From Blastomyces gilchristii SLH14081 (Eukaryota > Ascomycota > Eurotiomycetes > Onygenales > Ajellomycetaceae), in NCBI RefSeq assembly GCF_000003855.2, contig NW_003101676.1, positions 1,796,720 to 1,860,719 of the forward strand: a stretch of DNA of 64,000 nt, given 5' to 3'. Below the pieces are notes generated by a model. The model had not been told where the DNA came from. It did no database searches and saw nothing but the letters and a program-made list of their open reading frames with translations. Below, piece by piece: positions 37,258 to 48,078 of the stretch (position 1 is the first letter of the stretch; each line of letters opens with the position of its first letter). A program made the position numbers and the translations under genes.

Positions 37258-37751
37258 ATTATCAGTTGATATAGCTGTATTATTCATCGAATATATGATA
37301 TATTCTCTTATGAGATCTTGTTCTCTTCTTAAGATCTTGTTCTCTTTATGAGATCTTGTTGCAGAATCAGAATGACTGATAAGCAAGCTTCTATTTAAAG
37401 TCTCAGTGTTCACTTAACTGATTGAGACTGAGTGTCTGCTTAACTGATTGTTTATTTCTCTTATTTCTTACACATTATTATGTGTTCAGACATCTTGATG
37501 AGTAATCATATGTCAGAACTCTCAGATCTTTTACTGACATTCTCTTATTCTCTTTATAAAATCTTGTTCACTTTGTGAGATTTTATTTTCTTTGTGCGAT
37601 CTTGTTGCAGAGCTGAGAGTGACTGGTGAGCAAGCTTCTATCTGGAGACTTGATGTTTGCTTAACTGATTGAAACTCAGTGTCTGCTTAACTGATTGTTT
37701 CTCTATTTCTTACACATCTTTACATGTTCAGATATCTCAGTGAGTAATCAT
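37258..37751. repeat. Tandem duplication of the G1 leader (period 247 bp)
   Basis: The block with GCAAGCTTCTAT and CTTAACTGATTG occurs around 37383 and again at 37630. Other G1 copies have it once. Confidence 0.65.
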
Positions 37752-37817
37752 TTCTAATAAGAAGATCATAAATGTTGATAATCATTTCTAGTGAGAAGAT
37801 GATAAATGTTTTCCGAG

Positions 37818-38089
37818 TGTAAGAGGCCTACATTGAATAGATCAGTATAATATTTATAGATCTTATATAACAAAGTGAAAAATGCCAGAGAAGAAAAAGA
37901 AAGAGAAAGTGCAGAAATCAGTGATCAGAGTGAATATTTATATATGTATATAGTAAAGCTTCAGAGTGAAAGAATGAAAATTCTGTGAGTTTTCAGCTAA
38001 GAATCAGTGGCTGAGAATTGAAGCTTTGATAGAAATCTATGAAGTATAATGAAATAGTCTATATAATTGATCAGGCGCAGCCCGTCACA
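37818..38089 (-). repeat. LTR of G1 derivative (right, 272 bp)
   Basis: TGTAAGAGGCCTACATTG...CAGCCCGTCACA followed by TTAAA. It differs from the left LTR mainly by transitions. Confidence 0.88.
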
Positions 38090-38387
38090 TTAAATCTCAT
38101 TTGAGTATTATCAAAAAGCATTACTTTTTAAAGAATTAAAAATAGTCTAAAAAAAGCTTTAAAATGTTCAAAAATAGTAACTTTATATTAAGAATGAGAT
38201 TAAAGAAGATTAAATAAAATCAAGTTTCTTTTTTTCTAAGTTATGATCTCATTTTAGAATCTGATGAATAGTTACTTTGCATGTTTTTTTAATGATTAGT
38301 CTCAGTAAGATTTATGTCAAGTAATATATAAGATCAGATTAAATAAGACTAAATGTAAAATTCATAATTCTGACAGCTAGTCTACAT

Positions 38388-38893
38388 TAGACTGGCCACC
38401 GGGACCATGAATTTCACATTTGATCTCATTTGATCTGGTCCCATACATTTCTTGATATGAATCCCGCTGGGACTAGCCATCAAAAAAACATGCAAAGTGA
38501 CTATATATCAGATCTTAAAATGAAACCATGACTTGAAAAAAATGAGAAAGTGGTTTCATTGAGTCTCATTTAGTCTCATTCTTGACATAAAGTTACTATT
38601 TTTAGACATTTTAAGGTTTTTTTTTAGACTATTTTTAATTTTTTAAAAAGTAACGCTTTTTGATAACACTCAAATGAGATTTAAAGTCATTTAAAGCAAG
38701 AAAAATAATTTAAATTAAGAAGTGGAAATCATGGTCTCATTTGGAAAATGTGACAAGAGTAGACAGTAAGTCTCACTGAGACAGTATGAAACTACTATCT
38801 AATGTTAAAACTGTGTAATGGGATTAGTTGAATTGATAATGAGACTATCAAAAATCTAGTCCTGGTCTCAGACACGGTTACACGGTCAGTCTA
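38388..38893 (-). mobile_element. hAT-like MITE, copy M3 (506 bp)
   Basis: Inverted orientation, TAGACTGGCC...GGTCAGTCTA. Target duplication gtctacat at 38380-38387 and 38894-38901. The left target copy includes the last bases of M2's terminal repeat, so M3 landed in the end of M2. It is much less mutated than M2. Confidence 0.92.
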
Positions 38894-38935
38894 GTCTACA
38901 TACATTGATAATTGAAGAATAATAATAATAATAAT

Positions 38936-39079
38936 GTCACAGTTAGAGGCTGAAAATTAATATTTTCACTGCTACTTTCAGTCTTCTACTAATCACTCAA
39001 TCTCAATCATTATATAAATTTATTCTTACAACTGTTACTCTTCTCTTCATGTATGACTATAATTTTAGAAGTTTATTTT
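38936..39079. other. Unassigned DNA between LINE tail and G1
   Basis: 144 bp with no match to the five families and no ORF. Together with 55710-55812 it is the target into which the minus-strand G1 was inserted. Confidence 0.4.
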
Positions 39080-39373
39080 TGTAAGAGGCCTACGCTAAAT
39101 AGATTGGTATAATATTTATAGATCTTATATAAGAAAGAGAACAATGTTAGAGAAGAAAAGAAAAGACAAAGTGCAGAAATTAGTGATCAGAGTAAATATT
39201 TATACATGTACACAGTGATGTACACAGTGAAGCTTCAGAGTAAAAGAATAGAAATTTCATGAGTCTTTCAGTCAAGAATTGATGACTGAGAATCAGAGCT
39301 TTCAGTGAAAATGCGGGAATCTATGAAGTGTAATGAAATAGTTTATATAATTGATCAGGCACAGTCTGTCACA
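39080..39373 (-). repeat. G1 3' LTR (minus copy)
   Basis: TGTAAGAGGCCTACGC...CAGTCTGTCACA, 294 bp on the plus strand. Followed inward by the pyrimidine-rich complement of the polypurine tract (CTCTCTTTTC). Confidence 0.85.
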
Positions 39374-41358
39374 TTAACTCTCTCTTTTCTGCAGTGAGAT
39401 TGTGCATAGTTCTCATCAGTCAAGGGCCGCAGTCTCAGATAACATGAAACTTAGAGTTCTGGTCAGATAATCATAGTTGACTCATTTCACAAGATATTGT
39501 CAGCTGCAGTTACAGAGTCTCTCATTGAGAATATCTTTAATCTCTTATTCAAGTTCATTATCTTCTTCTATAATCTCTGATGACTGCCAGTCAGAAATCA
39601 GTTGAGAAGAAAATAAGTTAATAATAATATGACAGAGCAAGCTTATATGAAAGACATTGTAAATCTCTGATAATATGTCAAGATAGTAGTTGTGACTGTC
39701 TAGAACTTCTATCACTTTATATTTAACATGATGATGATTCAGTGTATAAGATGAGTATGTGATTCATATATTCTTAAGATTTAATCACATCAAATCTTCT
39801 ATTTTATATTACTCAGTAGAATCTCAATGAACATTGAATTGATTTTCCTAATCTTGTTTTGCACTTATCATGAAGACTTCTGCTCAGTCACAGATGTTTC
39901 AGAGCTTTGTTACTATATTATCAGCAATCTGAATCAGACTTCAAGAGTTCAGTGTGAAATGTGTGATCTCTAGAAGATTCAATACTTTCATATAATATCT
40001 GTATGTAAGAAAGAATGAGCTTATATCTATAGAAACAGCATCTCAGTCATTCATAGTGATCTCTGTATATAAAAGAAAATCATGTCAATCATTCTGTGAA
40101 TAATTATAGAACTTATCAAGATAGTTCTTTACAGTCTGAATTGTTGATTCTGATATATCATCAGTCTCAGAGTGATAGACAGTTGATAAACAGTGTATAA
40201 TTCTAAGAACTTGACAGATTCTTGTTCAGAGAGCACTCACAAATTGATGATCTTAATTCAATACTATAGATCTCAGTAATTCATACATCTGATAGAACAG
40301 GCTCTATAGAAAGACTTCAGTAACTTGTTCAGTACTTATCTTATTACAAGGTTTCAATATTACACTCTTGCTTAATCAGTTCACAATGATCAGAATGTTT
40401 CTATAACTCTTACTCTCAGAGAGATTAACATTAAAGTCAATTACTACATCTAATCAGATTTCATTAAAGATATTAAGTGATTTCAGTAGGTCTTTTCTAC
40501 AGTTCTTTTATAAGATGATGAAAGATCAATAGTTGCAGTTTCAGATAAAATATCTGATACTGTTTAATATCTCAGATCAGTAGACCTCTCAAGAGATTAT
40601 TTAATACAGTTGTTCATAGCCTGAGTGACTGATTACATAAGAATCATGGATCTCTTGCATTATTCAGATGTGTAAGAATTTAAAGTAAGAAATTCAGTGT
40701 TGTTTGCAGAATTGCAGAGTGTTATTATCATTAATTAAGTATTCAGAGATGTCAGTTCTTATATATAGTTCTGGGAAAAATCAGAATGCTTCTTGATATA
40801 CTGTCTCAGTAAGTGCTTAAAGAAGTATATCAGTTTGAACTGTTATATATTACAATTTATTCAATGTAGATTCAGAAGATGTTCTGATCAGTGAAGTATA
40901 TATAATACTATGAGTGATCTTATCATGATTAACTAGTATCTTCAGATTCAAGAGTCAGTGTTCTTAATTTATTCAGTAAGTATGTGTTACATCAGATAAT
41001 ATATCTTACTCTTATTATAAAAGAGCATCTGTCATTGAGTTCTGACTGTCAAAATAGTAGTGTATTGTAAAATGAAAACAGTTTAAAAACTCAGATCATT
41101 GCATCTGTTATTCAGTAAGCTTACAGATAATTATAAAATACTTAAGATTCTTATAATCTGTGATTATCTCAAATTCAGAGATACTTCAGAGTTCAGAGTC
41201 TCATTCTTCTAGACAGTGTATAATTATAAGAAGTTTCTTATCATAGATCTTATAGTTGCATTCAGCAGAACTCAGTTTCTTAGATATAAAGATATATAAT
41301 TATAAGATATTTTCATTATTATATTGTAATATAGCTTTCTCTATAATATAGTCAGAGA

Positions 41359-41864
41359 TAGACTGGCCGCTGGAATCATGAATTTCACGTTTGATTCCAT
41401 TTGATCTGGTCTCATACATTTCTTGACATGAATCCCGCTGGGACTGACTATCAAAAAGACATGTAAAGTGACTATATATCAGATCTTAAAATGAAACCAT
41501 GACTTGAAAAAAATAAGAAAGTGGTCTCATTTGGTCCCATTTAGTCCCATTCTTAGCATAAAGTTACTATTTTTAGACATTTTAAGGTTTTTTTTAGACT
41601 ATTTTTAATTTTTTAAAAAGTAACACTTTTTCATAACACTCAAATGAGATTTAAAGTCATTTAAAGTAATAAAAATAATTTAAATTGAGAAGTGGAAATC
41701 ATGATCTCATTTGAAAAATGTGACAAGAGTAGACAGTAAGTCTCACTGAGACAGTATGAGACTACTATCTAATGTTAAACCCGTGTAATGGGATCAGTCG
41801 AATTGATAATGAAACTATCAAAAAATCTGGTCCTGGTCTCAGACACGGTCACACGGTCAGTCTA
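41359..41864 (-). mobile_element. hAT-like MITE, copy M4 (506 bp)
   Basis: Target duplication gtcagaga at 41351-41358 and 41865-41872, perfect. Inserted in G1 RNase H. Inverted orientation. Confidence 0.93.
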
Positions 41865-42463
41865 GTCAGAGAAGTCAGCTTCAATCACTATTTTACAGTC
41901 AGAATTAAATATTATTAGCAGAGATGTATTAATGAATATCTTCTTCATCTATGTAAATGCAGCATCAGTATCTGCTGACTATTAAAATACTGAGTTCTTC
42001 TTAATGAGTTCTGTAAGTGATCTTACAATCTTGAGAAGTTTCACATAAATCACTGATAGAAGTTAGCAAATTCAATGAAGCTTTGTATATCTTTCACAGT
42101 GTATGAGACTTCTCATTCAAGAATAGCAGAGATCTTCTCAGAATTTATTCAGATCTTCTTATCAGCTTCTATGATAAAGCCTAGATAATTTGTACTTTTA
42201 ACTTCAAAATCATACTTATCTATGTCTATCAGTAGTTCTGCTTCTTATAGTTATTATAATACTCTTTGCATGTATTCTTAATATTCTTTTCTAAACTCAT
42301 CAGTGAAGATGAGAATGTCATTGAGATATACAGATATAAATTTATCAAGAAAATCTCAGAGTGCTTAGTTAATATACTTCTAAAATATACTGAGAATATT
42401 AGTCAGTTCAAAGAGTGTGACTACTTATTCAAAGAAATCATAACATGTTCAGAATACTGTAAG

Positions 42464-42970
42464 TAGACTGACCGTGTGACCGTGTCTGAGACCAGAACCA
42501 GATTTTTTGATAGTTTCATTACCAATTTGACTGATCTAATTACACAGTTTTAACATTAAATAGTAGTTTCATACTGTCTCAGTAAAACTTACTGTCTACT
42601 CTTGTCACATTTTTCAAATGAGATTATGATTTCCACTTCTCAATTTAAATTATTTTTATTGCTTTAAATGAATTTAAATCTCTTTTGAGTGTTATCAAAA
42701 AGTGTTACTTTTTAAAAAATTAAAAATAGTTTAAAAAAAACCTTAAAATATCTAAAAATAGTAACTTTATGTCAAGAAGGAGATTAAATGAGATTAAATG
42801 AAATCACTTTCTTATTTTTTTCAAGTCATGATTTCATTTTAATCTCTGATATATAGTCACTTTGCATGTTTTTTTTAATGACTAGTCTCAGCAGAATTCA
42901 CGCCAAGAAATGTATGCGACCAGATTAAATGAGATCAAACATGAAATTCATGGTCCCGGCAGTCAGTCTA
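42464..42970 (+). mobile_element. hAT-like MITE, copy M5 (507 bp)
   Basis: Target duplication actgtaag at 42456-42463 and 42971-42978, perfect. Inserted in G1 RT. Confidence 0.93.
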
Positions 42971-43040
42971 ACTGTAAGTCATTCATCTTCTTCAGTGGAT
43001 ATGAATCTTATGAAATGTCACGATGATATTTAATTTTATC

Positions 43041-43195
43041 CATCATTGGGAGAATACAAACTCACTGACCAAATAAGGCTGTTACCAAAAAGCTGTAGGT
43101 ACTAATGCAGGGAAGAGCACTGTAGCGTCAAAACCCAACAATAAATGCACCAGCTCCGATGCCAACAGCGCAGCATGCTCAGCTGTAGATGATGT
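43041..43195. other. GC-balanced sequence of foreign composition next to assembly gap
   Basis: About 155 bp that do not belong to G1 although both sides do. Comparison with the plus-strand copy shows only about 30 bp of G1 are missing here. The segment contains CpG, GG and CC unlike its neighbours. Its minus strand is open throughout (about 51 codons). It could be the edge of an unassembled insertion or a misjoined read. Confidence 0.55.
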
Positions 43196-43295
43196 NNNNN
43201 NNNNNNNNNNNNNNNNNNNNNNNNNNNNNNNNNNNNNNNNNNNNNNNNNNNNNNNNNNNNNNNNNNNNNNNNNNNNNNNNNNNNNNNNNNNNNNN
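43196..43295. other. Assembly gap (100 N)
   Basis: Exactly 100 undetermined bases, so the true length is unknown. G1 RT resumes at 43296 (AGCTAGAGTTTCATTG). Confidence 0.99.
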
Positions 43296-45057
43296 AGCTA
43301 GAGTTTCATTGATAAGAGATAAAGAATAACAGTCTTTCTTTATTAATCTGTTCAATTCTTGATAATTCACACAGAATCAGAGTTCTTCATCTGATTTCTT
43401 TGCAAAGAGAATAGAGACTGCAGCAGAAGAGTTACTAATATGTATGAATTCTTTATTCAATAGATTATTAAGTGTTTTCTAAAGAAGAGAGAAGTTCATT
43501 TCAGGATGTCTTATCAAGAAGATCTCACAGTAATTCAAAGTTCTTATCATCTTTCTTTTCTAACTTGATACTGTTATTCACTTCTGAGTCTTGTAAAGAG
43601 AGTAGATTTGTAATATTATCTTATTAAAAGATATCTAGATATTTGTAATATTATTAAGAGAGTTTTATATGAGAATCTATTGTTGTAATGCAGAATAACT
43701 TTTCTAAGACTTTTTTAATATTAGTCAGACTGATGAAGTAGATTGTTATATAATCTCACTGCTGACTCTGTCAGTGACTTCATCAGAAGTTCTTTTAGAG
43801 TATTTTATAAGTATTAACAGAGATCTGTGTCAGATTCATAATCTTGTAAATATCATCTTTGTGAATTCTATCATTGTTAGAGAATATCAAGCTTCTATTT
43901 TAAATATTCAATAAGATGTCTTGTTCAGATAGTCAGACAAGTTCTAGTATAAGATTATAGTCAAGATTATTAACTTTGTATATATAAGTATCTTTATATT
44001 GATGTTCTTCAACATCTATATTCGATTTCATTATATAACAGATATAAATGTCTTTCAGCTCATTAAATTCAGTGAGAAGTCAGAATTTTAATAAGAGAAT
44101 ATACTAAAGATTGTAACATCTTACAAGTGAAGATTTTATCATTGTATAGTAATATAGACTGCTATCTATCATAGCTTTTATATTATATGTATTATTTATC
44201 ACAGTAGATATAAGAATTATGTTCATTGTTATTTTCCTTTTAAATTATTATTATTCAATCTCTTCAAGGTTCTGCTTTCAAATTTAAATAGAAGCTAATC
44301 TTTTCTCTGTTTTATCAGAGTATCTTTATAGATATCTTCTGAATCTTTCTCTAATATAATATGATTGATGTGAACTGATGCTGATTCATTCTTTCAGTAA
44401 GAAGATATATAGATTAATTAGTAGTTAAAAGTAATATATTCTGATCAGTTACAGTTAATATATATCTCTTATTAACATTGATTAGTGACTTCTTCAGAAG
44501 TGATTCTGAGAACTCAGAAGCCTATTCAGACAGTGAAAACCATTGTTTATATATAGATATTTAAGTTCACTCAATTCATAGCATCTGTATTGTTATTCTT
44601 TAACACAGATGTATAAGTAGCTGAGATATAATATCTTCTACTGCTGTTCTATATACTCTTAAGCTTAATAAGATGATCATTCAATATCTGAAGTTGTATA
44701 CAGAAGTCTTTATAAGTTTGATCTTCATCTACACTTATAAGAGTCTGTAGAAGTTTAACAGTTAGTGTCTTCTTAAGCATGTTAATCTTTATTTAATTCT
44801 CTCAAGATTGATCATCTGCTTTCAGAATCTTGATATCAAAGTCTGAGATAAATACAGTAAGAGAAGTATTTCTCTGTTATACACTCTATAATTAATCTAA
44901 GACTTTCTGCTGTGTAGCAGTATCTCTGAACAGAATATTAAGATATCTGATAATATTATCAGATATATATAATACTAATTCACATACTTTCATTTATAAA
45001 TGAAACTTCTGTTTTATATAATCTTTTAATTAACTATTAATATATTAATCTTGATTA

Positions 45058-45243
45058 TGTGGTTCAGGAGAACGTAGGACCGCCGGATAATAACACGGCC
45101 GCTTCCGAACATGCTTACGCTCCTGATATTGCTTATGAATGTAAAAGGGGCCATAGCAGCCACTAATTAATTTAGCGTACTGTATATAAGAAGCCGGCGT
45201 ACGCCTGTAATCATATGCTGGCTCAAGCAACCTTTGAATCACA
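45058..45243 (+). repeat. G2 5' LTR, copy D (186 bp)
   Basis: TGTGGTTCAGG...TTTGAATCACA. Versus copy C it has an extra block of about 19 bp with a repeated GCTTAC/GCTTAT (about 45112-45137). The same extra block is in the 3' LTR, marking a sub-lineage. Confidence 0.9.
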
Positions 45244-45341
45244 TCTGATAGCATGTTTAAAAACTGATGAGAAGTGCAGGCTTCTTCAGAACATGATAAT
45301 TCTGTCTATGAAGTGATTCATAGTTATCATGTCAGTGTGAT

Positions 45342-45847
45342 TAGACTGACCGTGTGACCGTGTCTGGGACCAGGACCAGATTTTTTGATAGTCTCATTAT
45401 CAATTCGACTGATCCCATTACACAGTTTTAACATTAGATAGTAGTCTCATACTGTCTCAGTGAGACTTACTGTCTACTCTTGTCACATTTTTCAAATGAG
45501 ACCATGATTTCCACTTCTCAATTTAAATTATTTTTATTGCTTTAAATGACTTTAAATCTCATTTGAGTGTTATCAAAAAGTGTTACTTTTTAAAAAATTA
45601 AAAATAGTCTAAAAAAAACCTTGAAATGTCTAAAAATAGTAACTTTATGCCAAGAATGAAACTAAATGGGACCAAATGAGACCACTTTCTCATTTTTTTC
45701 AAGTCATGGTTTCATTTTAAGATCTGATATATAGTCACTTTACATGTTTTTTTGATAGTCAGTCCCAGCGGGATTCATCTCAAGAAATGTATGAGACCAG
45801 ATCAAATGAGACTAAATGTGAAATTCATGATCCCGGCGGCCAGTCTA
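45342..45847 (+). mobile_element. hAT-like MITE, copy M6 (506 bp)
   Basis: Target duplication agtgtgat at 45334-45341 and 45848-45855, perfect. Inserted in the G2 leader. Little mutated. Confidence 0.93.
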
Positions 45848-46059
45848 AGTGTGATTTTAAAACATCTTAAAAGATAGCATATGAAGAAGTGATGAGTGAA
45901 AGAGCATCTGATTGATACTGCTCTGCTTGTTGAAGAAAAACTTCACACTCAGATGAATGCTATGTATGCGAATGAATGAGATGTGAGAAAAGAGATGAGA
46001 GTGATGAATCAGATTCAAAGAAGATCACTCTCTACTTAGAAGAATAAAAGAGAGATAAT

Positions 46060-47664
46060 CATCATCAGAGTTGTACAATGATGAAAAAAATTGAAAATCA
46101 GAAATCATATAATAATATAATAATAGACATTGTATAATTAATAAGAAATCACTGAAATGAACATCTTCTCTAGTCAATATGAATAACACTCTTCTCTGCT
46201 ATCTGAACTGAAAGATATACAGAATCTCTCAGAGAGTTTACTTGAAACAGTAAGAAAAGTGACTGAGACTGCTGAATCAGAATTGAAGCTTCATACACAT
46301 ACAAGAATTCTAAATGAGATTGAGGCCTTGTATACACAGTGACAGACTGAGATGAAAGTTAAGCAATAATTGATATTTGCTGTGAATCAAGTATTCACTA
46401 TGAAGAGCTTCACTGACATAATCATTATTATTAATAAGAATAGAGAAAACCAGGTTGTAGATCTGCAGTGAGAGATTAAATGTTTACATAGACAGATAAT
46501 CACACTGAATCTGAAGATCTCATCACAATTGTTTATAATCTTATCAGAAGTATATACATTATCTGAGACTGCTGTGCAGAATGAGAATCTGAGTATAAGA
46601 TATATTAAGTCAGAAGATCTGCTGAAGTTATTAAGCTTCAATAATGACTGAAAAAATGATGCTGTAATCAGCTGACTAAGTCAGATGTGATTATATTATT
46701 GAATTGAATATGAACTCACAGATAGACAGTTAATGAAATTTCAACAAGTCTTAAGATCTGTCATATTTCTATGTGAAAAAGTGAAGTCATTATAAATAAC
46801 TGATAAAAAGATGAATCTTGCAGACTCAGAGCAATATTCATTCTTATGAATATGAAATGAGTTTTTCAAATAAATCTTGCATAACTTTGAGAAAGTGAAT
46901 ATATAAGATAAGTGTTATAAATACTTCACTGAGTGTAGATAAGTGAGTGATCTTATATTATACTTCACATACTTCAGCTTATACTATCTTGTATTAAATG
47001 AAGAGCTTTTAACATCTTTCTGTTTACAGATCTTCATTCATGATCTTACATCTGAGTTGAGAGTGAAATGAAAATGCTTAATCTTATAATTAGATATGAT
47101 GAAAGAAGTATATAATATTCTCATTGTACAGAAATAAGTGAGTCAATTGCAATAGAAAATACTGTAATTAAGTATATCTCAGTGAAGAACAGATAATCAG
47201 ACTTCTATAATACAAGTCACACACTCAGACATAATGAATCTAGATTTGAATGTCATTATTAAAGTGCTGAATTCTCTGAAAAAGAGATTCCCTGAATGAA
47301 AACCTTGATATCATGAGTATTAAGCTTGCTTGAACTGTGAATGCTAAAATCATGATATAAAAGATTGCATACAGCATACACAGTCAAGAGAGGTAAAAAA
47401 CTAGCAGAATCAGTGAGCTCAGAGATACTTGCTGATATTCTATGAAAAGTCTTCAAAGTAAAAGAGATGCCTGTATTAGATGACTCTCTGAATTCTGTAA
47501 ATATCAAGAGAAAGCAGGCTTCTGACTGCGATGCAAACAAAGATGAAGTGAATACTTATCTCAATACCTTGAGATCTGAAATGTTAATATATAGAGAATA
47601 CTTGAATAAGAATAGAGAGATAGCTGTAAAAGTATTAGTAAACACAGAAGCTTCTATATAATAT
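46060..47664 (+). pseudogene. G2 gag and start of protease, copy D
   Basis: Gag-like frame with long readable blocks (TVRKVTETAESELKLHTHTR near 46245-46305; VNQVFTMKSFTDIIIIINKN near 46383-46440). A zinc knuckle CLNCECWNHDIKDC (reading TAA at the Trp position) lies at about 47327-47369, giving C-x2-C-x4-H-x4-C. The frame then runs openly (47467-47661) into VKVLVNTEASI, which corresponds to the aspartic protease motif VLVDTGAS with D-to-N and G-to-E changes typical of G-to-A mutation. The SINE S2 interrupts protease directly afterward. Confidence 0.8.
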
Positions 47665-47677
47665 ATTAATAATTATA

Positions 47678-47678
<1 letters not shown>

Positions 47679-47712
<34 letters not shown>

Positions 47713-48062
47713 TTTCATTATACTCATATGCAAGCGGAGCTTATAATGAGTCCTTGCGTGATGTTAAATACAGGTCAAGTGTTGATTATACAGGAGGAAA
47801 TACAGGTGTTGAGACCACGCCAAGATAACAAGAACATAGGAAAATACAAAGGAGTGACAATTAGATACATGCGATAATAACTTCTCAGCCCAGGAACATA
47901 GAGTGATTCATTGAAGTGATTTGTACACCTCTGTATTTATTAGAAACCTGAGGTGCTTGAGTTCCGGATTTAATGTATCCCCTGCGGTTCGAACCCACGC
48001 GCCTTGGTTTCCCACGCCAAGGCGCTACCGGGTGGCCGCATTAACCATTCGGCCACCGGGGC
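47679..48062 (-). mobile_element. tRNA-derived SINE, copy S2 (young)
   Basis: 384-bp SINE on the minus strand in G2 protease, with target duplication attaataattatat at 47665-47678 and 48065-48078. The head next to the right end reads GCCCCGGTGGCC... An internal Pol III A box TGGCCGAATGG is at 48055-48045 and a B box GGGTTCGAACC at 47996-47986. A strong hairpin GCGCCTTGG/CCAAGGCGC lies between them. The head resembles a Leu/Ser-type tRNA but the anticodon could not be assigned. The tail is (AAT)n at 47709-47679. CpG and GG/CC are preserved, so it escaped the mutation that hit S1. Confidence 0.92.
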
Positions 48063-48078
48063 AAATTAATAATTATAT

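Larger units (their letters stand above)
35834..38089 (-). mobile_element. G1 deletion derivative with LTRs but no pol
   Basis: Two 272-bp LTRs flank only about 1.7 kb. The element is minus-oriented, with a perfect target duplication TTAAA (35829-35833 and 38090-38094) inside MITE M2. The interior joins the extreme 3' end of the chromodomain region (36106 to about 36200) directly to gag-like sequence (about 36210-37280), so protease, RT, RNase H and integrase are absent. The leader is duplicated in tandem (period 247 bp, about 37258-37751). It would need a G1 helper to move. The intact target duplication shows it was inserted in this form or deleted afterwards without changing its ends. Confidence 0.9.
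35619..38384 (+). mobile_element. hAT-like MITE, copy M2 (split by a G1 derivative)
   Basis: MITE segments are 35619-35833 and 38095-38384, 505 bp together. It is heavily mutated. The left flank tatatatc (35611-35618) pairs with catacatt (38902-38909), differing only by C/T changes; MITE M3 was later inserted into the last bases of M2. The matching empty site is visible at about 55838-55850 in the inverted LINE end. Confidence 0.85.
13350..38935 (+). mobile_element. Tad1-like LINE, copy 2 (complete ends, split by nested insertions)
   Basis: LINE segments are 13350-18223, 18628-19077, 33028-33200, 33715-35610 and 38902-38935. Removing the inserted elements and one 1,346-bp tandem duplication leaves about 6.1 kb, normal for this class. 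Order: 5' leader with tandem repeats, ORF1 with zinc knuckles, ORF2 with endonuclease, RT and RNase H, then a tail of AAT repeats (about 38917-38935). The insertions are a SINE, a G1 with a nested G2, three MITEs and a G1 derivative. No target duplication of the LINE itself could be identified; the left neighbour is G2 copy B and the right neighbour is unassigned DNA. Confidence 0.85.
39374..45057 (-). pseudogene. G1 gag-pol, minus copy, broken
   Basis: Minus-strand reading from gag (toward 45057, continuing at 54271-54774 beyond the nested G2) to the chromodomain (about 39580-39395). RT lies around 43420-41900 and RNase H around 41340-41010 (with M4 within). Integrase lies around 41000-39600. 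A clean RT block is complementary to 43308-43370 (MNYQELNRLIKKDCYSLSL). Stops are very frequent. Two MITEs and the gap at 43196-43295 interrupt pol. Confidence 0.75.

Noticed and set aside
43179..43370. Frame running through the N gap
   Set aside because: Half of it is undetermined sequence; only the 3' part is real G1 RT.
47681..47710. Microsatellite (ATT)n as an independent repeat (also 18239-18266)
   Set aside because: It is the 3' tail of the SINE in both cases.
47986..48062. Standalone tRNA gene on the minus strand
   Set aside because: A and B boxes are present, but the sequence continues into a 300-bp body with an AAT tail, is flanked by target duplications, and has a damaged sister copy at 18239-18612. 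It is a SINE head.
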